Assembly (NCBI GenBank): GCA_937974845.1
Contig: CALJVC010000018.1
Location: forward strand, 1 to 29,521
Length of the DNA stretch: 29,521 nt
Origin: an uncultured Pseudogracilibacillus sp.
Lineage (GTDB): Bacteria > Bacillota > Bacilli > Bacillales > Amphibacillaceae
Direction of reading: 5' to 3'
This document shows positions 22,760-29,521 of this stretch, in pieces. Position numbers and translations under genes: made by a program. The notes below the pieces were generated by a model. It was given only the letters and a program-made list of their open reading frames with translations, did not search any database and was not told where the DNA came from. How positions within the stretch are numbered: position 1 is the stretch's first letter; the number at the start of each line of letters is the position of its first letter.

Positions 22760-24292
22760 TCATTCCGCTTCAGCGAGGAGAAACTGGCATACGTTTTCAT
22801 TTACTTTTTCAGTTAAATGGAGTTGATCACTTACTTTCACCGGTAATTGTAATTTTAACAATAATGGCCGTAAATAATGGTAAGTTAAGGCGTCCGTTTT
22901 TATATTTGCTGGTACAGCTCCAAACAACTGTAACATATATAAAAACTCCCTTTGGACAAGTCTATAATCTAAGTATGTATCGTAAATATTATGGTACACT
23001 ACTTCTTCGGTCTGCTCATTAATAATGACTGAGGATAATGGGAGTAACGGCCGTTGATTACGCAAGCGTTGAACCGGTACCTGGATATACTGTAGGGAAA
23101 ATTGCACATACAAATCGTTTCTGCGCGATAAAGCTTTTAACGTTTCGACCGTTCCCTGGGCGACGGTTACTTCCGAGGGTATGACTTGTTGGAGCATCGA
23201 TTCGAAACTAACCGTTTCTTTAGTTAAAGCATCTACCTTCCTGCCAGGTGAAACGAAAAGAAACAAACCATCTTCTATGTAATTAGGCATCCTATAGCCA
23301 GCTTCGACTTCTTTAAATAAGGATAAAGTTTGTTCTAAGGCTGTCGATAAAAGACACCTTTCCTTATCGTTCAATTTCCAAGGAAAATATCCGGGCTTAT
23401 AGCTCGTTAATTGGGCATATACTTCTTGATTACGATAGACTGATGGAGAAGTTAAATCACCTTCCTCATTTGGATGGAATTGTAACAATAAATTATCTTG
23501 TAAGGGGAATAACTGTTCCATCTTCATCGGCTTCGTCAAACTTGTATGTAAAGCAAGAAGACCATTGAAACCGACGTATACAGAAAAGCCGAGTAAATCA
23601 TTTTCTTTTCCTAAGATCGTACAAAAAAGGTATTCATCGAAGTCTGCATCATACATAGCAAAGATCTGTTGGTTAGTTATTTTCTTCCAAGGCTTTAATT
23701 GATAATAACGATCTATTAAAGTAAACAAATGTGTTTCACTTTGCTCGACAAAGGCATTTTCCCAATCGTTAACGGTGGATTGGACAATATTGTGGGAGAG
23801 TTTTTCATTTAAATGACCTACTAAATCATCCCTCTCATAGGGTGCTTCCTTCTGGAATACATCCTTCATCGGTATGCTTTGTTTTGGAAAACTAAAACGT
23901 TCATTCTCCGCTTCGATACAGAGGGGGTAAAGCGTCCTTTTGCTAAAAGGCGTAACAATTTTCCGAAGGGTTAAGAGAAGTTGCCATCGGTCCTTAGAAC
24001 CGTATAGATAGAGTAGACGTTCACCCTCTTTAGTTAATACTTCCTCTAGTGAAAGATGATTTTCTAATACACGGGTATTCGCCTTAGTTAATGTTCGGTG
24101 GTAAGAGGGGAAGGAACCTACCTCATGGATGTTGCAAAACTGGTATGGGTAATGATCCCACCAGTCGAAGAGAAGTTGAATGAGTTGATGCATTTCTTCT
24201 AAGGGCGTCGCTTTATGAACATGTACCGTACGCCAAAGTCTTCTATCCTTGTTAAGTAGTTCTATGTAAATTTCGTAAATCATCCCATGCAT
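22760..24292 (-). CDS. pRiA4b ORF-3-like domain protein with two uncharacterised domains
   Basis: The 510-aa product appears to have three parts. The N-terminus (about 1-150), with YEIYIELLNKDRRLWRTVHV and LEEMHQLIQLLFDWWDHYPYQF (core IQLLFDWWDHYPYQF), fits the plasmid pRiA4b ORF-3-like fold, which is common in chromosomes despite its name. The middle (about 190-360) contains LGFSVYVGFNGLLAL, and the C-terminal part (about 400-505) contains PLLPLSSVIINEQTEEVVYH and FGAVPANIKTD. From memory these resemble domains of unknown function DUF7309 and DUF6930, which I cannot verify here. No catalytic motif, signal peptide or membrane helix is evident. The start follows AAAGGAGGT with unusually short spacing (3-4 nt). 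It seems monocistronic, as the lon-like gene upstream has its own terminator. Function is unknown. Confidence 0.8.
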   Translation of the reverse strand: MHGMIYEIYIELLNKDRRLWRTVHVHKATPLEEMHQLIQLLFDWWDHYPYQFCNIHEVGSFPSYHRTLTKANTRVLENHLSLEEVLTKEGERLLYLYGSKDRWQLLLTLRKIVTPFSKRTLYPLCIEAENERFSFPKQSIPMKDVFQKEAPYERDDLVGHLNEKLSHNIVQSTVNDWENAFVEQSETHLFTLIDRYYQLKPWKKITNQQIFAMYDADFDEYLFCTILGKENDLLGFSVYVGFNGLLALHTSLTKPMKMEQLFPLQDNLLLQFHPNEEGDLTSPSVYRNQEVYAQLTSYKPGYFPWKLNDKERCLLSTALEQTLSLFKEVEAGYRMPNYIEDGLFLFVSPGRKVDALTKETVSFESMLQQVIPSEVTVAQGTVETLKALSRRNDLYVQFSLQYIQVPVQRLRNQRPLLPLSSVIINEQTEEVVYHNIYDTYLDYRLVQREFLYMLQLFGAVPANIKTDALTYHYLRPLLLKLQLPVKVSDQLHLTEKVNENVCQFLLAEAE

Positions 24293-24428
24293 TCGACCTC
24301 CTTTAATACATTTATCAACGCTTTAATACAATCTTTCAGTAATTGCAAACATAAGCTATTTTGTAATTATATAGTTTAACATAAATAAATATGCTTGAGT
24401 AGAGTATATGAAATATTTTAGTATAAAA

Positions 24429-24461
24429 AACGTATGCTTAGAAGCTTTCTAAGCATACGTT
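24429..24461 (-). terminator. intrinsic terminator of the Lon-like protease gene
   Basis: A perfect 14-bp stem (AACGTATGCTTAGA with TCTAAGCATACGTT) has a 5-nt loop and is followed on the minus strand by TTTTATAC. It lies 6 nt past the stop codon and isolates this gene from the 510-aa gene. Confidence 0.92.
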
Positions 24462-24467
24462 ATAAGG

Positions 24468-26933
24468 TTACGATTCCTTTGAACTTGTTTCTTTCTCCTC
24501 TTCTTCCTCTTCTTTTTCACCCATATTTTTTGACCGTTGAATATAGGCCTTTAAACGTTCGGAAACTTTTTCGAAAATAGAACCCGGTGTAAAGTTCCCA
24601 TCCTCTTTTACTCCGGCCTCTACCCCGGTTAAAATCTCAATTCCTTCTTCGATTGTCGAAATCGCATAAATGTGGAACATTCCTTCCCTTACTGCTTCAA
24701 TTACCGGATCTTTTAACATTAAGTTTTTCACGTTTTGCTTCGGAATAATAACCCCTTGTTTTCCCGTCAATCCCTTGTTACGACACACTTCAAAAAACCC
24801 TTCGATTTTTTCATTTACTCCACCAATCGGTTGAATTTCTCCCTTTTGGTTTATCGAACCAGTCACAGCAATTCCTTGGTCGATTGGCACGTCAGATAGA
24901 CTAGATAACAGAGCATATAATTCGGTACTAGAGGCGCTATCGCCATCGATTCCTCCATAGGATTGCTCAAAAGCAATATGGGCTGTTAAAGAAAGCGGAT
25001 GATTTTGGGCAAACTGCTCGCCCAAATAACCACTTAAAATATAGACACCTTTATTGTGGATCTTCCCACTCATTCGACTTTCCCGCTCTATATTTACGAT
25101 TCCTCTTTGCCCCATAAAAGTTGTAGCAGTAATTCTTGCCGGTTTACCGAAGCTATATTGACCAACATTGTAAACAGCTAAGCCATTTACTTGCCCTACT
25201 TTTTTTCCCTCCGTATCGATTAAAATCGTTCCTTCATCGATACTTTCTTGAATTTTTTCTTCGTATAAGTTTAAACGGTGTTCCCTTTCTTTGATCGCCT
25301 TTTGAACATGGGCCTCTGTCACAAGCTCTGCTCCATCTAACTTTGCCCAAGTATCCGCTTCGTAAATAATTTCTACAAGTTGGTTAAAACGTGTCGAAAG
25401 CTTTTCTTGATGGCTCGTTAAACGAATACTATATTCGACGACTTTAGCTACTGCTTCTTTTGTAAAATGTAGAAGGTCCTGCTCGTTACAGTGAGTATGG
25501 ATAAAGCTAGCAAGTAGATTCATATTTTCATCGTTGTAATCCATTTCGACATCGAAGTCTGCCTTAATTTTAAACAGCTTGCTAAAATCTTCATCGTAAT
25601 GATAGAGCAATTGATATAGGTTCGGATCACCGATGATTATCACTTTAACATCTAGAGGAATCGGTTCGGGATTTAAGGACGTCGTAGCCATCAATCCCGA
25701 ATGTTCGCCGATATTCTCTATTTGAATTTTTTGCGTTAATAGAGATCGTTTCAATGCTTCCCAGGCAAAGCTTTTCGATAAAATATCCTTCGCCTGAATA
25801 ATTAAATAACCGCCGTTTGCCTCATGGAGGAAACCCGGCTTAATTTTCGTAAAGTTCGTACTCATAACTCCCATACGACTCTCATACTCTACTTTTCCTA
25901 ATAAGTTGTAAAAGGTTGGATTGTCCGCTGTAATTACGGGAGCACCTTTTGTATCTGTATGATCAACAATTAAATTAACTTCATACTTTAATGGGAAATT
26001 ACTACTTTTTTGTCCTCGCTGTAACATATCTTGAAGAGGGTGGCCGAGCTCCTCTTCTTCATGATGTAAAAAATCACCAATATTAACTAAAATATCATCC
26101 TGGACTTCATCTAAATAAGTAAGAACGTTTTCACAGTCTTTATACTTTTCCTTTAGACCGTCTAAATGGTAGCCAGCAGCAGCTAAGGCTACACGATTGT
26201 CTAAGTTTTCTAACATTTCTTTTGCTTCTTTTTCCAATTCCCGAATAGCATTGGTAAATTCGACTACTTTTTCTTGAATCTCTACCGTTCTTTCCTCGAT
26301 ATCTTGAACGAGATTCTCATCTAAATGTCGGTATTGTTCCTCAGTAATCGGTTGACCATTCACTAGAGGGATCGTTAAAAAACCTGATCCTGATTGGCGA
26401 ATTACAAAGCCCTTTTCCTTAGCAATGGCATTTAATTCTTGAAAAATTTCATTACTTTTCTCTTGAAATTCTTGAATAATTTCAGCTTTTTCTTCCTTAT
26501 AGGACTTTTCATTAAAGGCCCGGGGAATATCTGCCTTTAAATCTTGAACAAAATCTTTCATATCTTGTTTTAGTTTTTTACCGACTCCGACAGGTAATTG
26601 TAGAACCTTCGGCCGGTATGCATCTTCAAAATTGTATACATAGCACCAATCGTAAAGCTCCGCTTCACCTTTAGCAAATTGCTTCACGATAGAATGGGCA
26701 AAAGTCGTTTTACCGGTTCCCGGTAGACCGGCAATGTAAATATTGTAACCTACTTTTTTTACGTTAAGGCCAAAGTTGATTACAGAGTGCCCTCTTTCTT
26801 GGCCGACAATTCCTTTTAAATGGGGTAGTTCTTCTGTAGTTGTAAAATTAAATCTATTAGGGTCTACACTGCGCTTAAGTTGATCGACGTTCAGCTTTGT
26901 TTTTTCTTTCACTGATCCGGTTGATTCCTGCAT
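24468..26933 (-). CDS. Lon-like AAA+ ATP-dependent protease (S16 family, YcbZ/LonC-like)
   Basis: This 821-aa protein lacks the N-terminal LAN domain of classical LonA. Walker A GLPGTGKTT is at 69-77. A long charged coiled-coil insertion spans about 110-290, and the Walker B-like GGYLIIQAKDIL is near 372. The AAA+ lid follows, then a C-terminal S16 peptidase domain with the Ser666 (GDSASS) and Lys709 (GGVNEKIEGF) dyad. It is therefore expected to be proteolytically active. A very acidic tail (EKEEEEEEKE) ends the protein. It resembles the AAA_32/Lon-C proteins such as E. coli YcbZ but is longer. No membrane helix is seen, so it is not archaeal-type membrane LonB. The start follows AAGGAGGG. 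It is a single-gene unit with its own promoter and terminator. Confidence 0.92.
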   Translation of the reverse strand: MQESTGSVKEKTKLNVDQLKRSVDPNRFNFTTTEELPHLKGIVGQERGHSVINFGLNVKKVGYNIYIAGLPGTGKTTFAHSIVKQFAKGEAELYDWCYVYNFEDAYRPKVLQLPVGVGKKLKQDMKDFVQDLKADIPRAFNEKSYKEEKAEIIQEFQEKSNEIFQELNAIAKEKGFVIRQSGSGFLTIPLVNGQPITEEQYRHLDENLVQDIEERTVEIQEKVVEFTNAIRELEKEAKEMLENLDNRVALAAAGYHLDGLKEKYKDCENVLTYLDEVQDDILVNIGDFLHHEEEELGHPLQDMLQRGQKSSNFPLKYEVNLIVDHTDTKGAPVITADNPTFYNLLGKVEYESRMGVMSTNFTKIKPGFLHEANGGYLIIQAKDILSKSFAWEALKRSLLTQKIQIENIGEHSGLMATTSLNPEPIPLDVKVIIIGDPNLYQLLYHYDEDFSKLFKIKADFDVEMDYNDENMNLLASFIHTHCNEQDLLHFTKEAVAKVVEYSIRLTSHQEKLSTRFNQLVEIIYEADTWAKLDGAELVTEAHVQKAIKEREHRLNLYEEKIQESIDEGTILIDTEGKKVGQVNGLAVYNVGQYSFGKPARITATTFMGQRGIVNIERESRMSGKIHNKGVYILSGYLGEQFAQNHPLSLTAHIAFEQSYGGIDGDSASSTELYALLSSLSDVPIDQGIAVTGSINQKGEIQPIGGVNEKIEGFFEVCRNKGLTGKQGVIIPKQNVKNLMLKDPVIEAVREGMFHIYAISTIEEGIEILTGVEAGVKEDGNFTPGSIFEKVSERLKAYIQRSKNMGEKEEEEEEKETSSKES

Positions 26934-26970
26934 CTTGGTACCCTCCTTAAGTTAAAAACACTATAACTTG

Positions 26971-26999
26971 AATATAATAATTATACTATCCTATTTCAA
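26971..26999 (-). promoter_or_regulatory. sigma-A promoter of the Lon-like protease gene
   Basis: On the minus strand TTGAAA (26994-26999) is followed by exactly 17 nt and TATATT (26971-26976). A second TATAAT lies in the spacer. The flanking inverted repeat ACTTGAA (26966-26972) and TTCAAGT (26995-27001) overlaps both hexamers. Confidence 0.65.
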
Positions 27000-27144
27000 G
27001 TAAATGGAATGACAAAGTAACGACAATAGTGATAGAGATCCCTAGGTGAAACATCCAACTATTGACCTTTGGAATACCTACCAATGTCAAAATACTAAGA
27101 CTTTAGAAGGTCTTTACAAACAATGCCCTATCTAAAAATAAAAA

Positions 27145-27192
27145 AGAAGGGCTCCTTCACCTCGATTAACGACAAGGTTCGGAAGCCCTTCT
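27145..27192 (-). terminator. intrinsic terminator of pheT
   Basis: AGAAGGGCTCC and GGAAGCCCTTCT pair with one bulge around a long loop with a small inner ACCT/AGGT pairing. The minus-strand tail is TTTTTATTTTTAG. It ends the pheS-pheT transcript. Confidence 0.82.
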
Positions 27193-27234
27193 CTTCGATA
27201 TAATGATTTTTCACTAAGTTAAATCAAGTTTCGG

Positions 27235-29521
27235 TTAAGAACGAACGTAGGCACTAAACTTTTTGTTTACGGCTTCGATAATCTCCTTAAAGGAAGCATC
27301 GACTTCTTCATCGGTTAACGTTTTATTTGGATCCTGGAAAAGAATATTAAAGGCGAGGGATTTTTCATTCTCTTTAATACTTTCCCCACGGTAAACGTCG
27401 AAGACTTCTACCGCCTTGACTAAAGGAGCACCGACTCGTTCGATTTCTTCCTTAATGTCTCCGGCATGGAGCTCTTCATTTACGACAAAGGCGACATCCC
27501 GTAAAATCGATGGATATTTTGGCACGTCTTCGTATTGTAATGGACGACGGTCAAGCTTTAACAGTTTCTCTAAGTTCAAATCGAATACGTAAGTGTCTTT
27601 AAGATCCTTTTCCTTGGCTAACTTCGGATGAATTTGACCCAGGAAGCCTACGATTTCACCATCTACATGAATCGTTGCCGTCCGGCCAGGATGCATATCT
27701 TCTAATTCTGCCTGTACATAGCTTTCCTTTACGCTTAAATAACGGAAAAGTCCTTCGACAATTCCTTTAACAACGTAAAAGTCCACTTCCTTCACTTCCT
27801 GTTGCCAAGCATGTTCTAACCATGTACCCGTAATCGCACCAGCTAAACGGAGGTGTTCCTTCGGTTGTTTAGTTAACTTTTCTTCCTTCGATAAAAAGAC
27901 GGCACCTACTTCATATAGGGCGACATCCCTTTGCTTTCTTGCCACATTATAAGTGAGACGGTTCAATAGTTCCGGAAGTAAACTCACTCGTAAATAAGCG
28001 TGCGCCTCACTTAAAGGCATAGCTAGTTTTACAGGGACATAATCCTCGTCTAACTCGGGACTCATTAAACGAGTTGCTTCTGATTTTTCAGTTAAAGAGT
28101 ACGTAATAGCTTCTGACAGTCCTACACTTTGCATATAACGCTTAATTTCCCGCTTCAATTTCTGTTCTCGGTTAAGCTGACCTGGGGTTGAAGCATGTTG
28201 CGGTAAAGTGAAAGGTATATCATCATAGCCATAGATTCGTGCAATTTCTTCTACTAAGTCTTCGAAAATCCGAAGGTCTAAACGACGGGAAGGTACTGTA
28301 ACGACAAACTTTTCTCCTTCGACCGTATAATCAAAGCGTAACTTTCGGAAAATATCTGCTATTTCTTCAGCTGTAATTTCCGTACCAAGACGTTCGTTAA
28401 CCTCGGATGTATGTAGTGTAATTTGTGGCTCCTCAATCGTTCGATTGTCTACTTCAGCTATGCCTTTAAGAACCTTTCCATTGGCATATTTTACAAGTAA
28501 TTCACAGGCGCGTAAACCTGCTTCTTGTACCCGTTTCGGATCTACTCCTTTTTCAAAACGATTGCTTGCATCGCTTCGAAGACCAGTATCTTGAACAGCT
28601 CTTCGAATAGTTAACGGATTAAAAAGAGCTGCTTCTAAAAGGACTGTTTTCGTATTTTCATTCACTTCGGTATTTTCTCCACCCATTACACCGGCCATCG
28701 CAATTCCTTTTTTACCGTTTGTAATTAATAAGTGTTCTTTAGATAAGCGACGGTTTTTACCATCTAACGTAACAATTTCTTCACCTTCATTGGCGGAACG
28801 GACGACAATTTCTTTAGACTCCAGTAAGTCATAGTCAAAAGCATGCAGTGGCTGCCCGTATTCTAATAAAACATAGTTCGTAATATCGACTACGTTATTG
28901 ATCGGTCGGATACCTGAAGCAAGTAAGTAATTTTGCATCCACATAGGGGATGGTTTTATTTCAACATCTTTAATTACAAAACCTGCATAATAAGGGCATA
29001 GAGCCGAGTCTTCTACCCCTACGGAAATATAATCGGTCACTTCTTCTTCAATCGTATCTACCTGAGGATTAGGTAGCTTGACCTCAACATCTAAAATAGC
29101 TGCAACCTCATAAGCTACACCAATCATACTTAAAGCATCCGCGCGGTTTGGTGTTAAATCAAATTCTAAAACGACATCATCCATATTTAAAAGTGGTTCT
29201 ACCGGCTGACCGACTTCACTATCTTCTGGTAATACAACGATTCCTTCACTGTAATCGGGATGGACGAAGTCTTCCTGGACACCGAGCTCCTGCAGGGAAC
29301 AAATCATCCCGTTCGATTCTACTCCCCGAAGCTTTACTTTTTTTATTTTAAAATCTCCCGGTAATACCGCTCCCGGTGTAGCTACCGCTACCTTTTGTCC
29401 CGCAGCTACATTCGATGCACCACAAACAATTTGTAAACGCTCTTCGCCTACATCGACCTGACAAAGGTTTAACTTATCGGCATTCGGATGTTTTTCACAG
29501 GTTTCTACATGCCCAACGACT
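27235..29521 (-). CDS. pheT: phenylalanyl-tRNA synthetase beta subunit, N-terminus cut by window edge
   Basis: The frame runs from the window edge to a stop at 27235, giving 761 codons. Full-length homologues have about 800-805 aa, so about 40 N-terminal residues are missing. The window starts inside the tRNA-binding (EMAP-like) domain, with VGHVETCEKHPNADKLNLCQVD (core KHPNADKLNLC) and IVCGASNV. It continues with the B3/4 domain (FDLTPNRADALSM, GVMGG) carrying the editing site, the B5 domain, and the catalytic-like core (IFEDLVEEIARIYGYDDIP). The C-terminal anticodon-binding FDX-ACB domain reads YPSILRDVAFVV and FDVYRG near the end. With PheS it charges tRNA-Phe and edits Tyr-tRNA. An internal ATG at 29307 is not the start, since conserved sequence continues upstream. 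Confidence 0.97.
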   Translation of the reverse strand, partial: VVGHVETCEKHPNADKLNLCQVDVGEERLQIVCGASNVAAGQKVAVATPGAVLPGDFKIKKVKLRGVESNGMICSLQELGVQEDFVHPDYSEGIVVLPEDSEVGQPVEPLLNMDDVVLEFDLTPNRADALSMIGVAYEVAAILDVEVKLPNPQVDTIEEEVTDYISVGVEDSALCPYYAGFVIKDVEIKPSPMWMQNYLLASGIRPINNVVDITNYVLLEYGQPLHAFDYDLLESKEIVVRSANEGEEIVTLDGKNRRLSKEHLLITNGKKGIAMAGVMGGENTEVNENTKTVLLEAALFNPLTIRRAVQDTGLRSDASNRFEKGVDPKRVQEAGLRACELLVKYANGKVLKGIAEVDNRTIEEPQITLHTSEVNERLGTEITAEEIADIFRKLRFDYTVEGEKFVVTVPSRRLDLRIFEDLVEEIARIYGYDDIPFTLPQHASTPGQLNREQKLKREIKRYMQSVGLSEAITYSLTEKSEATRLMSPELDEDYVPVKLAMPLSEAHAYLRVSLLPELLNRLTYNVARKQRDVALYEVGAVFLSKEEKLTKQPKEHLRLAGAITGTWLEHAWQQEVKEVDFYVVKGIVEGLFRYLSVKESYVQAELEDMHPGRTATIHVDGEIVGFLGQIHPKLAKEKDLKDTYVFDLNLEKLLKLDRRPLQYEDVPKYPSILRDVAFVVNEELHAGDIKEEIERVGAPLVKAVEVFDVYRGESIKENEKSLAFNILFQDPNKTLTDEEVDASFKEIIEAVNKKFSAYVRS

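Larger units (their letters stand above)
26934..27234. other. 301-bp gap between the Lon-like gene and pheT
   Basis: The gap holds the Lon-like gene's promoter and an inverted repeat near its start, and the pheT terminator on the other side. The middle, about 27002-27140, shows no ORF with a ribosome binding site and no RNA gene I can recognise. There is no remnant of rnhC. Confidence 0.6.

Noticed and set aside
22760..24292. Possible mobile element because of the pRiA4b ORF-3-like domain
   Set aside because: No transposase, terminal inverted repeats or target duplications are visible. The domain is common in ordinary chromosomal genes.
26986..27054. Minus-strand 22-codon ORF upstream of the Lon-like gene
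   Set aside because: It has a hydrophobic stretch, but no Shine-Dalgarno precedes the ATG and it overlaps the Lon-like promoter.

Overview
The window looks like chromosomal DNA from a member of the Bacillaceae (low-GC Firmicutes). The evidence is the gene order, the strong AGGAGG-type ribosome binding sites, the sigma-A-like promoters, and proteins whose length and motifs fit Bacillus subtilis orthologues (YslB, FadR, three-gene SdhCAB with di-heme cytochrome b558, MutS2, bacterial PolX, ZapA). It is ordinary chromosome: I see no tRNA, rRNA, CRISPR array, insertion sequence or phage gene. Apart from two plus-strand genes (a C45-family hydrolase and yslB), every gene is on the minus strand.

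Region by region. Positions 1-5600 are accessory: a DHA2-type drug efflux transporter cut by the left edge, a carboxymuconolactone decarboxylase-family protein, a divergent C45 (penicillin acyltransferase-like) hydrolase, an aldo/keto reductase, a SprT-like metalloprotein, and an SCP2 domain/hot-dog thioesterase pair. Positions 5671-9115 hold sdhCAB with its promoter, a leader of about 170 nt and a strong terminator. yslB is divergent from sdhC and overlaps the end of uvrC tail to tail. trxA follows uvrC with its own promoter and terminator.

Positions 12005-17522 form the fatty-acid beta-oxidation block: lcfA (acyl-CoA ligase), fadR (TetR repressor), fadB (enoyl-CoA hydratase) and etfB/etfA (electron transfer flavoprotein). 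A near-perfect FadR operator lies at the fadR promoter, two weaker ones at the promoter upstream of lcfA, and a CcpA cre-like site just before lcfA. Between that promoter and lcfA is a previously uncalled 28-codon membrane micro-ORF with an excellent ribosome binding site. Acyl-CoA made by LcfA would relieve FadR, and electrons from beta-oxidation leave through EtfAB. SdhCAB in the same window feeds the same quinone pool.

Positions 17568-22581 are the conserved mutS2-polX-cvpA-zapA run (DNA/ribosome maintenance and cell division), read towards lcfA. In B. subtilis rnhC separates zapA from pheT. Here rnhC is absent and two separately transcribed genes occupy the gap: a 510-aa protein with an N-terminal pRiA4b ORF-3-like domain, and an 821-aa Lon-like AAA+ protease. 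pheT (phenylalanyl-tRNA synthetase beta) runs off the right edge, lacking only its N-terminal ~40 residues.

I found no clearly new multi-gene system. The most interesting items are the FadR-linked micro-ORF, the structured sdhC leader with a recurring AAAACGTATG-like motif, and the two-gene replacement of rnhC.
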